Positions 9,227 through 17,649 are shown, numbered from the stretch's first letter. The stretch: 64,000 nucleotides of DNA from Streptomyces dioscori (GCF_003024195.1 NZ_KZ679042.1:1-64000), one strand, 5' to 3'. The notes: generated by a model from the letters alone, not told the origin. Made by a program: numbers and translations.

Positions 9227-9382
9227 CTAGAAGAAGTGCTTGCGTCCACCGACCGCACGGCCGGACGCGCCCAGGACCCACAGGATGACGCCCACGAGAA
9301 TGAGGATGCCGCCGATCGTCGTGAGCAGCCCCATGCCAACAAGCAAGCCGATAAGCAGCAGAATAAGCCCAAGGATGATCAT
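9227..9382 (-). CDS. Small hydrophobic membrane protein (DUF6131-like)
   Basis: A 51-residue protein. It reads MIILGLILLLIGLLVGMG, then a second hydrophobic stretch (TIGGILILVGVILWVLG), then a basic tail ending GGRKHFF. The ATG at 9382 has AGGAG six bases upstream. Two closely spaced transmembrane helices with a short GGR tail are typical of a very common actinobacterial family (DUF6131) of unknown function. The orientation is opposite to the PA14 gene, and both share the terminator at 9011-9047. Confidence 0.8.
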   Translation of the reverse strand: MIILGLILLLIGLLVGMGLLTTIGGILILVGVILWVLGASGRAVGGRKHFF

Positions 9383-9831
9383 TTCAAGCTCCTGTCGTCA
9401 GGTCCGACTCAGACGCATGTGCGTATGAGCGTCACAACGGCCCAAATTTCGCTGGACTGATAGGTCCCGGCTCCGAACCACACCAGGACCTCGGTGCGAT
9501 AGCCCTAGTGCCCGGCGACGCGCTTTCCACGCACCTCCTCGAAAATTCATCGGGAAGCGGCTGCGCAACCGGGCCACTCCCTCCGGCCTCCAGCTGCCGG
9601 CGCGTACGCGGACATCGCCGTCAGGCTGTTGACGGGCTGGGTGCAGGCCTTGCTGGCACTGGCGCGCACGACGCGCAGTGCGCGCGGATTGCCTCGACCA
9701 TGCCGCCACGGGCCTTCGGGGCGCCATTGCCGCAACCGGCGAGCCCCGGCCGATCGAGCCGCTCCGCTTCTTTTCCGCCTGCTTCCTGTCCCCGTCCACA
9801 CCCATTCCCCCACCCTCCCGCTTCTGCAGCG
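9383..9831. other. Non-coding region
   Basis: Open frames on both strands are present, but none has a ribosome-binding site, family resemblance or consistent codon bias. The region separates the small membrane protein gene from a decayed dehydrogenase and may itself be decayed sequence. Confidence 0.4.
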
Positions 9832-10238
9832 ATCGCTACAGAAGCGCTGGGCGCGCACGTGATCGGCTCATCGGCGACCGCGGTGACCGCGGTGACCGGC
9901 GACATCGCGGACCTGGACGACCTGGACCGGGTCTACGAGGCTGTCCGCGATCGGGGCCGCGGCCTGGACGTACTGTTCGCGGACGCCTCCATCGCCTCGC
10001 TGGTACCGCTTGAGGAGGTCACCGAGGAACACGTCGGCACGCTGTTCACCGTGCAGAAGGCGCTGCACCTGCTCAACGACGGCGCCTCGGTCATCCTGAA
10101 CGGCTCGACCAACGTCGGCGACGAGGCACTCGGCGTGTACGCGGCGACCAAGGCCGCCACCCGCTCGTTCTCGCGGGCCTGGGCCAACGAACCCAAGGGC
10201 CGCGGCATCCGGGTCAGCACCATCACCCGTATCCGCGC
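9832..10238 (+). pseudogene. Decayed short-chain dehydrogenase/reductase
   Basis: The frame carries clear SDR pieces: GDIADLDDLDRVYEAV, the NAG region degraded to VLFADASIASL, ASVILNGST, and the catalytic YAATK with its lysine. The N-terminal cofactor motif GxxxGIG is missing. About 25 residues are absent between GAHV and GSSATAV, and about 10 between EEHV and GTLFTVQ. The C-terminal RVNxxxPG segment ends abruptly as VSTITR before unrelated sequence. Several deletions plus loss of both ends make it non-functional. A second SDR remnant of similar type lies near 31.5 kb. Confidence 0.7.
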
Positions 10239-10266
10239 ATCGTTCGTGGTGTGTTGCGAGTCCTGT

Positions 10267-11739
10267 TCATTCCGTGCCCAGTTCGTGCGTGGGCAGGAAA
10301 TACGCGCCGTCGGCTGAGGAGCCCTTCGGCGTACCCGGAAATATCCAGTAGCCGTTCTCTTCGCGGGGCTGGTGGAATCCGAGATATCCGACGACCAACT
10401 CGTCGCGGCCGTCGGCGTTCAGGTCGGTCAGGCTGACATCCCAGCCGAAGAAGTCGCTGTCCGCCTCGTGCCCCGGTCGGCCCGGCAGTTCGAGGACATG
10501 GCGGTCGAAGGTGCTCTGTGCAGCGTCTTGGAGTCCGAGCCCGCTGCCCAGGTGGACGGTGACCGTGCCGACCTGATGCCGGCGTCCGTAGCGCGCCTCG
10601 ACCAGGTCGTCCCGGCCGTCGCCGTTCACATCGCCCACGGCCGCCGCCTGGATCTTGGGTGCCCGGCCGGTACGGCCTCCGCCGGCCAGGAAGCCCTTGC
10701 CGCCGAACCGTACGGCGGTGCCCTGCAGCACGTCGTCGGCTCCGTCCCCGTCGAAGTCGCCCACGGAGAGCGGACGGCCGGAGATCAGGTCGCCCCACGG
10801 CTTGATGCCCGGCGGCGGACCCGCGTGGGCGAAGCCGTGGGTCGTGCCGACGTACAGCTCCACGTGATCGGAGGTGGGAGGCTCGTCGCCCTCGTCCGAC
10901 GGATCGGGGTCGCCGACGACCGACTCGGCGAGCAGATCCGTCAGGCCGTCGCCCGTGAAGTCACCCCACACCACCTGGCGAGTCGTCACCGTCTCTTCGA
11001 GGGACATGTCCACGGCCGTCACCCGATTCGGATCGCCGTTGTCGCCGAACGGCCCGCGCAGCACGAAAAGAGTGTCGCAGTGTGTCTCGCCCGACTGATC
11101 CCACAGACTGTCGGGCGGCCGGAAAGCGAGTACGTCACTGATTCCGTCGCCCAGCAGGTCGGTGGCTCCGGACATGTCGAAGACGGGCAAGGAGCGGGAG
11201 AGTACGGTCAGATCCCGAAGGCCCCGCTCACTGCCCCGGGCGAGATACTGGACGATCCGCTCGCGCCCTCCGTCCTTCTCGGTTCCCTGGACGATCACGT
11301 CCGCATACGTGTCGCCGTCGATGTCCGCGGCGGGCAGTGCCCCACCTGCTCCCGTACGCGGATTGCCGGGGCTCACCTGCTTCACCTCCTGGCCCTCATC
11401 AGTGAGCGAAGTCCCGTCGGACGGTTCGACCTGCCCGTTGCGTGTGCCGCGCAGAGCGGCAAGGTTCCGGCGCCAACCACCGCCGTCGACCGGCCGGTAC
11501 CAGCCGTCCACCACGAGGTCCTGTACGCCGTCCCCGTTGACGTCCCCTCCAGCCACCGGCGCGGTGCGAGGGGTCTTGGGCGTGCCGGTCTCGGCCCGGG
11601 TGGCCTTCGGCGGCGACACGCATTCCTTCGGCACGGTGCGCGCGGCGTCGTCCGTCCCGTCCCCGCCGGTACAGGCGGATACACCGACCGTGAGGACGGC
11701 GGCGCTACAAAGGGCCAGGAGACGCAGAGGCGGTCGCAT
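10267..11739 (-). CDS. FG-GAP/VCBS repeat lipoprotein
   Basis: A 490-residue predicted surface lipoprotein. The ATG at 11739 starts a signal peptide ending in a lipobox, VGVSAC, at about residue 23. At least five FG-GAP-type calcium-binding loops follow (DVNGDGVQDL, DIDGDTYADV, DFTGDGLTDL, DFDGDGADDV, DVNGDGRDDL, DLNADGRDEL), spaced about 55-75 residues apart as in a beta-propeller. Such proteins in streptomycetes lack known catalytic residues and are thought to be extracellular adhesion or scaffold proteins. An upstream in-frame start at 11799 would put polar residues before the signal peptide and is rejected. Confidence 0.8.
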   Translation of the reverse strand: MRPPLRLLALCSAAVLTVGVSACTGGDGTDDAARTVPKECVSPPKATRAETGTPKTPRTAPVAGGDVNGDGVQDLVVDGWYRPVDGGGWRRNLAALRGTRNGQVEPSDGTSLTDEGQEVKQVSPGNPRTGAGGALPAADIDGDTYADVIVQGTEKDGGRERIVQYLARGSERGLRDLTVLSRSLPVFDMSGATDLLGDGISDVLAFRPPDSLWDQSGETHCDTLFVLRGPFGDNGDPNRVTAVDMSLEETVTTRQVVWGDFTGDGLTDLLAESVVGDPDPSDEGDEPPTSDHVELYVGTTHGFAHAGPPPGIKPWGDLISGRPLSVGDFDGDGADDVLQGTAVRFGGKGFLAGGGRTGRAPKIQAAAVGDVNGDGRDDLVEARYGRRHQVGTVTVHLGSGLGLQDAAQSTFDRHVLELPGRPGHEADSDFFGWDVSLTDLNADGRDELVVGYLGFHQPREENGYWIFPGTPKGSSADGAYFLPTHELGTE

Positions 11740-11891
11740 CGCAGCATTATCGTGCGGTTCGGCCCGGCCGCCCGCCACCCCGTGCCCGAAGCCCTTCACC
11801 TGCGGTCAGCACCGGGAACCCGTACCGCCTCGGTCCGCCCGTCCCGGCGAGCGCCCCATGACCTGAGCGGCGTGCCGCGACGCCCGGTTCC

Positions 11892-11928
11892 GTGCCCGCT
11901 CTGCCGGCTCGGCGAGCCGGACGGGCAC
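11892..11928. terminator. Terminator downstream of the LanC-like gene
   Basis: Nested stems GTGCCCG (11892-11898)/CGGGCAC (11922-11928) and CCGGCTC (11904-11910)/GAGCCGG (11914-11920). It lies 22 bp past the leftward LanC stop codon and upstream of the FG-GAP gene. Confidence 0.65.
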
Positions 11929-11949
11929 GTGCGCCGGCCAGGGCGCTGC

Positions 11950-13197
11950 TCAGGCGGCGGGTGGGTGGTCCGGGAGGGGGACGGCGTACTGCGGGTCGCG
12001 GTTCGTGGTGATGCGGGCGTGGCGCAGGAGTTCGCGGATGATGCCCGCGTTGCCCATGGCCCAGCCGGTGGCGGGGGCGAGGTCACTGGGTATGTCACGG
12101 TGTTCGACGTTGGACCAGCGCACGCCCTCGGCGTCGGCCGTCGCGCGGGCCGCGAGATCGGCGACGAGGAGGTCGGCGAAGTCACGGCCGTCGCCGCGTT
12201 CGACCTGGCGGTCGCAGGCGAGGGCGAGGACGCCTGCGGTGCCGCAGCAACGGCCGTTGTTGTCCCAGAAGCCGGGGCGGATCCGTTGCGGGATGCCGGA
12301 GGTGACGAGGGTGTGCCAGCAGCGGTCGGTGAGGGCGGGCCAGGTGGGATCCTCGGGCTGGAACTGGGCCAGCAGACGGAACGCCTGGGCGTCGCCGGCC
12401 GGGCCGTGGCACCAGCCGTAGTTGTGGCGCTCGATCCGCTCGTGCTCCTGTTGCGGATCGGAGTACGGGACGAGGAAACCGTCCGGGCCGCCTTCGTTCC
12501 GGGAGACGACGTCGGCGGCACCGGCCAGTGCCAGGTCGACGAGGTCGGGGCGGTCGGCGGCCCGGCCGACGGCAGCGAGCGCGTAGACGATGCCGAGGGT
12601 GCCGTGCGACATGTGGAGCATGCGGTGGACCCGGCCGGTCTGGACCTCCCACTGCACACCGGCCGGGGTGGACTCGGCCGTGCGCGCGTAGCGGTCGACG
12701 GCCAGTTGGGCGAGGTCCGGATCGCCGCACTCCAGCGCGGCGAGCGCGATGCCGGCGTTGCCGACGACCAGCTCGAACCAGTCGTTCCACCCCGCGCCGT
12801 CGCTGTCGTAGCGGGACCGCAGGACGTCCAGCGCGCGGTCGGCGGACGCCCCCGCCGCGGTGTCACCGAGCACACGGTGCACGCCCCGCAAGGCGACGGC
12901 CATACCGGCCACCCCCGTGTAGAGGCCGCTGTCCTCCCAGCCCTCGACGGCGGCGGCGATGCCGCGGGCACCCCGCAGGGCCATGTCCGCGTACCGGTCG
13001 TCGGCGAAGTACCGCCATGCGTCGAGAAGAGTTGGCAGCACCCCCGAACTTCCGTTGTACAGAATGGGCGTGACCTGTTCGTCGGCAAGAGTGTTCGGCC
13101 AGGCCATACCGTCGCCGGTGTCCCGCGCGGCCTTCATCAGCCATGTGAGGGCCCCGACCGCGAGAGACTCCGCGTCATCCGACGCAATGGTGATCAT
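11950..13197 (-). CDS. Standalone LanC-like lanthionine cyclase homologue
   Basis: A 415-residue alpha-toroid protein of the LanC family, which adds cysteine thiols to dehydroamino acids using a zinc ion. The zinc ligands are visible: Cys263 in GWCHGPAG and the pair Cys317-Cys318 in GRCCGTAG. The second motif is CCG rather than the usual CHG, giving a three-cysteine site like that reported for the promiscuous class II enzyme ProcM. The family GxxG turns (TGVAGMAVAL, VGNAGIALA, SHGTLGIVYA, MGNAGII) are present. No dehydratase, kinase domain, precursor peptide or transporter is adjacent, so this is not a recognisable lanthipeptide cluster. It may act with enzymes encoded elsewhere or have another role. 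Confidence 0.8.
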   Translation of the reverse strand: MITIASDDAESLAVGALTWLMKAARDTGDGMAWPNTLADEQVTPILYNGSSGVLPTLLDAWRYFADDRYADMALRGARGIAAAVEGWEDSGLYTGVAGMAVALRGVHRVLGDTAAGASADRALDVLRSRYDSDGAGWNDWFELVVGNAGIALAALECGDPDLAQLAVDRYARTAESTPAGVQWEVQTGRVHRMLHMSHGTLGIVYALAAVGRAADRPDLVDLALAGAADVVSRNEGGPDGFLVPYSDPQQEHERIERHNYGWCHGPAGDAQAFRLLAQFQPEDPTWPALTDRCWHTLVTSGIPQRIRPGFWDNNGRCCGTAGVLALACDRQVERGDGRDFADLLVADLAARATADAEGVRWSNVEHRDIPSDLAPATGWAMGNAGIIRELLRHARITTNRDPQYAVPLPDHPPAA

Positions 13198-13296
13198 CTG
13201 TTCAGCGTTCCACAGCCCCGAGCCGCTCCACGACCTACATCAAGCCGTCTCCGACGGTTACGACGTGGGACCCGCGCCCACCCGAGGCCGGCAGCT

Positions 13297-13325
13297 GTCC
13301 CGGCTCAGCTCGCACGAGCCGGGAC
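13297..13325. terminator. Terminator of the small secreted protein gene
   Basis: A perfect 10-bp stem, GTCCCGGCTC (13297-13306) with GAGCCGGGAC (13316-13325) and a 9-base loop. It begins 7 bp past the stop of the leftward gene ending at 13332 and separates it from the LanC-like gene. Confidence 0.75.
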
Positions 13326-13331
13326 GGGCCG

Positions 13332-13814
13332 TCAGGTCAAGGGGTTGGTGCACCCCGACGTCCAGAGGTGGGAGCTGATCACGTTGTTCGCGTTGGTCGA
13401 CGTACTTCCCAGTTTGAGGACGTTGTCCCGCAGGTCGTCGACGTAGAGCTCGCCCCGGGCAAGACAGCCCCTCACGCCCTCGTGGCTCGCGTCCGCGTAG
13501 AACATGACGTTGTTGACGCCGCCGGCGTACGTTCCGGTGTTCAGCAGGGAGGTGGCCTTGTCGTTGGCCGGCTTCCGGAACGGGCCCGAGGCGTCGTTCC
13601 AGTTGCCATCGTCACCCTGGGCCTCACCGAGTCGCTCGTAGCAGTCCACCGCGTCGTACGCCCGCACGTATCCGTCCTCCTGATACGACCGGTACAAACT
13701 CGCGCAGTTGGGTCCTGCGACACGGTCGGGAGCGGCCTGTGCGGGGCCCGTGAGCAGCGTGCCCGCCGTCACGGTGAGGATTGACGCCGCCAGGGCCGTT
13801 CGGAACTTACGCAT
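13332..13814 (-). CDS. Small secreted protein of unknown function
   Basis: A 160-residue exported protein with a standard Sec signal peptide (KFRTALAASILTVTAGTLL, cleavage after AQA). The mature part of about 130 residues is rich in Asn, Asp and aromatic residues and has four cysteines, probably forming disulfides. I recognise no family. Preceding the ATG is AAGGAGAC, a strong ribosome-binding site. It ends just before a strong terminator, so it is probably monocistronic. Confidence 0.75.
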   Translation of the reverse strand: MRKFRTALAASILTVTAGTLLTGPAQAAPDRVAGPNCASLYRSYQEDGYVRAYDAVDCYERLGEAQGDDGNWNDASGPFRKPANDKATSLLNTGTYAGGVNNVMFYADASHEGVRGCLARGELYVDDLRDNVLKLGSTSTNANNVISSHLWTSGCTNPLT

Positions 13815-13826
13815 GTGTCTCCTTCG

Positions 13827-13882
13827 GTTTCCTAGTTTTGGTTTCCTTGTCTTGGTTTCCTGGTCCGGTTTCCTGGCTTCGG
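13827..13882. repeat. Short imperfect tandem repeat GGTTTCCTNG
   Basis: Four degenerate copies of a 10-14 base unit containing GGTTTCCT lie just upstream of the leftward secreted-protein gene, in the 104-bp gap to the next gene. On the coding strand this reads as a run of AGGAAACC, which resembles multiple weak ribosome-binding sequences. It is probably a slippage tract. Confidence 0.55.
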
Positions 13883-13918
13883 TCCCTGGCTGTTGGGCCA
13901 GGTGCCGGTGCAGGTGGA

Positions 13919-14848
13919 TCAGTCAGGGGCACCGATGTGGTCGGCCCGCCGGAGGGCGGCCAGCTTCATCCGGTTCCTGGTGGCGATCTCGTCGGCGTAT
14001 CGCTCACGCACGGGATCGCCGTACTCGCGGTCCAGTCGGGAGAAGATGCCGCGCAGCGAGGTCCGCCGGGCGCAGGTGGCATCCGCGACGGCGATGTCCG
14101 CCTCGATGGCCCGCGCCTGTGAAGCGCCGAAGCCCGCGGCCCGCTTGCGTACGTCGGCACGGGCCGCGTCCGAGTCGGCGTAGCTGCCGCCCGTCAGGTC
14201 GCGCATGCACCGGGACCACGCCTTCATGGCACCCGTGAAGCGCGGGTCGCGCATGACCTTGGGGACGTACACACCGGTGAGGTCCGTGGCGACCTTGTCG
14301 GCCCGGAAGAACGCCTCCGCGTCGCCGTACAACTCGTTCCGGGCGGAGTGCGTGCAGCCGCCGCCCGGGCTGCGAACCGTTCCTCCGGACGGCAGCGGAG
14401 CAGAGAGCATCGGTGTGTCTCGGCCGCCCTGAAGGGCGGTGGTGTAGCGGTCGCGCTCAGTCGGCGACAACCCCTTCTGGTACGAGAGGTTCCTGTCGCG
14501 CTTCTTCGCCTCGAAGAACGCCTGCCGCAGTCGCTCGCCGTAACCGTGCTCGCGCGACCACTCGACGTCGTCCTGGACGAAGCGGTAGGTGAAAGCGCGG
14601 AACGTGTCGGCGTCCACACGCGGAAACACCCAGTAGCGAAAGCCCTTGTCCGCCATGCACCTTTGGATCAGACGCTGTTCGGCCTGGTCCACCCGGCCCT
14701 GCTCAGCGGGGCTGAGTTCACGGGCCGGGCCCGCGGTCACCGTCGACGCCGTCGGTCTCGCCGGATTCGGCGTGCAGCCCGGCAGTACGGTGAGAGCGGA
14801 TATCACCGTGGCGATGGTCATGGTGGTGCTCTGTCGCCCCCGTGGCAC
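13919..14848 (-). CDS. Secreted lipoprotein of unknown function
   Basis: A 309-residue protein. It starts with GTG at 14848 or ATG at 14821, and either gives a signal peptide ending in a lipobox (TVLPGC). The mature part is helical and charged, with four conserved-looking cysteines (IQRCMADKGFRY, GGGCTHSARNE, WSRCMRDL, ADATCARR). This pattern of single Cys-Met/Cys motifs is common in Streptomyces lipoproteins whose function is unknown. The 5' end overlaps the 3' end of the small secreted protein gene upstream by about 30 bp, suggesting co-transcription. Confidence 0.7.
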   Translation of the reverse strand: MPRGRQSTTMTIATVISALTVLPGCTPNPARPTASTVTAGPARELSPAEQGRVDQAEQRLIQRCMADKGFRYWVFPRVDADTFRAFTYRFVQDDVEWSREHGYGERLRQAFFEAKKRDRNLSYQKGLSPTERDRYTTALQGGRDTPMLSAPLPSGGTVRSPGGGCTHSARNELYGDAEAFFRADKVATDLTGVYVPKVMRDPRFTGAMKAWSRCMRDLTGGSYADSDAARADVRKRAAGFGASQARAIEADIAVADATCARRTSLRGIFSRLDREYGDPVRERYADEIATRNRMKLAALRRADHIGAPD

Positions 14849-15258
14849 GCTGTTTCATTCCCTCCACTGTGGCTGCGCCTGAATGAGGGCTGGTTCCCCT
14901 CGTTCCACAGAAGAGGATGCGCGCCGTCCTGCGGCCTGTCGTTATGGGTGAGCGCACACGCCTTTAGTCTGCGCGCACTGTCGTACGCTGCCGGTGGAAT
15001 TGGCTCGGGGAGGGACCACGGGCGCCGCGGAACGCCTGCCTGAGGGCCGGCAATGCACAGCGGCTGGGCGAACCACTGGTCCCCGCTGCCGATAGCACAG
15101 GCGTCGGTCCTTGCCGAGGTGGCGGGGTAGCCGCGATCCTTGACGTATTGCACGCGGTCAGAGGTCCTGGCCTGAGCGGCCGGAGCGACCAGCGCAACTC
15201 CCGTGAACACCATTGCGGATGCCGAGAGTGCAACCGCCGCTCTCTTCACTACGAACAC
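14818..15258 (-). CDS. Small secreted protein, possibly with an altered C-terminus
   Basis: 146 residues. It has a clear signal peptide (VVKRAAVALSASAMVFTG, cleavage after AQA) and a conserved-looking core with two cysteines (RVQYVKDRGYPATSARTDAC, then GSGDQWFAQPLC). After residue 75 the sequence becomes proline- and arginine-rich with poorer codon bias, and it runs 30 bp into the next gene. A frameshift or fused non-homologous tail is therefore likely. The core resembles small secreted streptomycete proteins of about 80 residues. Function is unknown. It is divergent from arr. Confidence 0.55.
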   Translation of the reverse strand: MFVVKRAAVALSASAMVFTGVALVAPAAQARTSDRVQYVKDRGYPATSARTDACAIGSGDQWFAQPLCIAGPQAGVPRRPWSLPEPIPPAAYDSARRLKACALTHNDRPQDGAHPLLWNEGNQPSFRRSHSGGNETACHGGDRAPP

Positions 15259-15314
15259 TTTCTTGCCCTAGCACAGCCGGCCGTCACGACAGGTTGGTTT
15301 GATAGCCTGCGGCG

Positions 15315-15725
15315 ATGGATGAGGTATTGGACGAGGGGCCGTTCTTCCATGGCACGAAGGCCGAACTGCAGGTCGGAGACCACCTCACCGCTGGTTTCCG
15401 TTCCAACTACCGGCCCGAAATCGTCATGAACCACATCTACTTCACCGCGTTGCGCGACGGCGCGGGACTCGCTGCCGAACTTGCCGCCGGTGACGGGGCT
15501 CCGCGAGTGTATGTCGTCGAACCGACCGGGGAGTTCGAGAACGACCCGAACGTCACCGACAAGAAGTTCCCCGGCAATCCCACTCGCTCCTATCGCAGCC
15601 GGGAACCGCTCCACATCGTTGGCGAGGTCACCGACTGGACGCGACAGACACCCGAAGCTCTCCAGATGTGGCGGGACCGGCTGGCCGCAATCCGTCTGGA
15701 CGACCGCGCCGAAATCATCAACTAA
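15315..15725 (+). CDS. arr: NAD(+)-rifampin ADP-ribosyltransferase (Arr)
   Basis: A 136-residue enzyme that inactivates rifamycins by moving ADP-ribose from NAD to the C23 hydroxyl. The family signatures are present: FFHGTKAELQVGDHL at the N-terminus with the key His12, NHIYFTAL with Tyr42, VYVVEPTGEFENDPNVT, and the KKFPGNPTRSYRSREPL block. The length matches known Arr proteins of about 140 residues. Such genes are common chromosomal resistance genes in actinomycetes. A TGATAG about 12 bases before the ATG may be a -10 box, giving a very short leader. The gene is divergent from the small secreted protein. Confidence 0.93.
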   Translation: MDEVLDEGPFFHGTKAELQVGDHLTAGFRSNYRPEIVMNHIYFTALRDGAGLAAELAAGDGAPRVYVVEPTGEFENDPNVTDKKFPGNPTRSYRSREPLHIVGEVTDWTRQTPEALQMWRDRLAAIRLDDRAEIIN

Positions 15726-15739
15726 ATCTTCCGGACAGT

Positions 15740-15934
15740 GGCGCCCCGTTGCCTTCCGGGGGCCAGTGCCTCGCCGGCACGCTCGCCTCCCACCTGGTCG
15801 ACCGCGGCGTACGCAGACTGCTCGTCGCGGGCGGCGAGGCCTCGGGCGCCGTCGCCATCGCCCTGGGAGTCCGGACCGTCCTCGTCCTGCACGCCGACGA
15901 CAACGGCATCGCACTTCTCCCGAACACCACGTAG
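15740..15934 (+). pseudogene. Fragment of a four-carbon acid sugar kinase (OtnK-like)
   Basis: The frame reads LASHLVDRGVRRLLVAGGEASGAVAIALGV, the nucleotide-binding C-terminal motif of the four-carbon acid sugar kinase family (LVVAGGETSGAV). The several hundred residues upstream and the rest of the C-terminus are missing. The piece begins right after the arr stop and runs into unrelated sequence, so it is a relic. Confidence 0.55.
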
Positions 15935-16020
15935 ACGTCGACGACAGCACACCTACGGTCCGGGGCACACGGGCCCAACTCACGACGGGGTAGCCAGTGG
16001 TTCTGTAGACCTCCGGCTGA

Positions 16021-16158
16021 TCGTTCGCGGTCACCGCGCTCGGCCTGATCGCCGCGATCCTTCTGGTCCTCCGTCCTCCGTCCGCCGTCCGCCGTCACAC
16101 GGCACTGGAGGCCGCGGAGGGGTTGACGTCCTCAGTTTCGGCCCCTGCGGACGCATGA
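16021..16158 (+). pseudogene. Fragment of an MFS (EmrB/QacA-type) transporter C-terminus
   Basis: Reads SFAVTALGLIAAILLVLRPP followed by a short polar tail ending SAPADA. This is the last transmembrane helix and cytoplasmic end of a 14-helix drug exporter. Nothing upstream in the frame supports an intact gene. It lies between the sugar-kinase fragment and thpR. Confidence 0.4.
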
Positions 16159-16173
16159 GGTAGGAAGACATCC

Positions 16174-16836
16174 ATGACCGAACCGCCCCAGGCCGCCACC
16201 CAGCACGCGTTCCTCGCCCTCGCGCCGCCCGACGACGCGAAGAACGAGCTGGCGCACGCGCTGAGCCCGGCGTACGCCGCCTGTCCCGACCTGCGCTGGA
16301 ACCGCATCGAGGACTGGCACATCACCCTGGTCTTCCTGGGCGAGCTGCCGGTGCAGGCCGTCCAGCGGCTTCGTTCACCCCTCGCCGACCTGGCGGCTGC
16401 TCGCCCCTCCCTCGAACTCGCACTGCTCGGTGGCGGACACTTCGACGAGCGCGTGCTGTGGAGCGGCATCGAGGGCGATCTCGACGAACTCCACGAGCTG
16501 GCCGAGGCAGTGCGGGCGCGGGTCAGGGACTGCGGCATCGCCTTCGCCGAACGTCCGCTGCGTCCCCACCTCACGCTGGCCCGCGCCCGCCGCTACGACA
16601 ACGCGTCCGTGACGGCGGCGGCCGCCTGCCTCGAAGGCTTCACCGGCCGCCCTTGGCAGACCGAACGCCTTCACCTGGTCGGCAGCACGGTAAGCGGCCA
16701 CCCAGGTCCGCGGCGCTACCAGGACATCGACGCATGGACCCTGACCATCGGTCGAAGGCATCCCGATCCATGCTCAGCTGACCATGCGCCAGCGCCAACA
16801 GCACAAGGCGGGAGCCAGGCTGATCCGTGTCCGTAG
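16174..16836 (+). CDS. thpR: RNA 2',3'-cyclic phosphodiesterase (ThpR, 2H family)
   Basis: A 220-residue 2H phosphoesterase that opens 2',3'-cyclic phosphates and can act as a 2'-5' RNA ligase. The two catalytic HxTx motifs are WHITLVFLGEL around residue 49 and RPHLTLARARRY around residue 130. FLALAPPDDAK at the start and VGSTVSGHPGPRRYQDIDAW near the end also match the family. The C-terminus extends about 25 residues beyond the usual end, as polar, proline-rich sequence without evident function. It appears to be transcribed alone. Confidence 0.9.
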   Translation: MTEPPQAATQHAFLALAPPDDAKNELAHALSPAYAACPDLRWNRIEDWHITLVFLGELPVQAVQRLRSPLADLAAARPSLELALLGGGHFDERVLWSGIEGDLDELHELAEAVRARVRDCGIAFAERPLRPHLTLARARRYDNASVTAAAACLEGFTGRPWQTERLHLVGSTVSGHPGPRRYQDIDAWTLTIGRRHPDPCSADHAPAPTAQGGSQADPCP

Positions 16837-16952
16837 AACTACGCAATCGGCTACGGAATTGCCCTGCACGGAGCTGCGTGGGCGGGCGCGGGTCCGCGGT
16901 CTGTGTGACTCTGTGGCCGGCAGCAGTCTCGACGCAGGCAAGGTAATAACTC

Positions 16953-17639
16953 ATGCGAATTGCAGGGAAGTTGTTCGTTCCGGCCGCTGCCGCAGCGGCG
17001 CTGGTCGCCGTCTCGGGGTGTTCGGACGATGAACCGGCGAAGGACAAGCCGGCCGCCCGGTCCTCGCCCTCTGAACTCGCTCAGTACACGGCCGCCCCCG
17101 ACACGGCCACCGCGGCGCAGAGCCCGACGACGGACACGCAGACGGAGTGCGTGAAGACGGCGGGCATGAACGTCAAGAAGCTGACCGAATATCTCAAGGA
17201 ACTGCCCAACAGCAGCGGTGCGTACCAGTCCCAAGGGCTGACCCTGGATTCCGACGGCCTGAACTTCACCCCGGACCCGACCCAGAGACCCTGCACTGCA
17301 GTCAAGGTGAAGCTCGCCCGCTACTGGGTCGACCTCAAGCAGACGAGGGAGGAGACAGCCGTCAGCCCGGCCCGCTTCGAGTACGAGTACACGCTGATCG
17401 ATGTCACTTCCCGCAAGGCAGGCCCACAGGACGGGAGGGTCTCCAATTCCGCACCGCCTGCGGGCTCCGACTGCCAGGGCTCGGTCTCGGTGGTCTATCT
17501 GGGCGACGACATTCCTCTGCGATCGCTGCCGTCCGACTTGGAGCTGACCGACACGACTGCCCCGGTCCCGGTCGAGGTTAACGAGGACGGAGTGTTGTCC
17601 GCCCTCTACGTGTCCCCGGTCAGCGTGGTGTCCTGCTGA
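16953..17639 (+). CDS. Lipoprotein of unknown function
   Basis: A 228-residue predicted lipoprotein. The signal peptide (GKLFVPAAAAAALVAVSGC) ends with lipobox VSGC at about residue 23. A low-complexity Ala/Thr/Pro/Asp linker to about residue 65 is followed by a globular part with three more cysteines (QTECVKTAG, QRPCTAVKV, GSDCQGSV) and a C-terminal cysteine. No domain is recognised. A terminator follows immediately. Confidence 0.75.
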   Translation: MRIAGKLFVPAAAAAALVAVSGCSDDEPAKDKPAARSSPSELAQYTAAPDTATAAQSPTTDTQTECVKTAGMNVKKLTEYLKELPNSSGAYQSQGLTLDSDGLNFTPDPTQRPCTAVKVKLARYWVDLKQTREETAVSPARFEYEYTLIDVTSRKAGPQDGRVSNSAPPAGSDCQGSVSVVYLGDDIPLRSLPSDLELTDTTAPVPVEVNEDGVLSALYVSPVSVVSC

Positions 17640-17649
17640 CCGGCGATGT

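Noticed and set aside
10372..13446. A 1024-codon open frame on the plus strand opposite the FG-GAP and LanC-like genes
   Set aside because: It is antisense to two genes with clear domains, has no ribosome-binding site, and its translation is low-complexity Val/Gly/Arg, the usual mirror of GC-rich codons.
11950..13814. A lanthipeptide biosynthetic cluster
   Set aside because: Only a LanC-like protein is present. The neighbouring secreted protein has no Ser/Thr/Cys core peptide pattern, and no dehydratase, protease or transporter gene adjoins.
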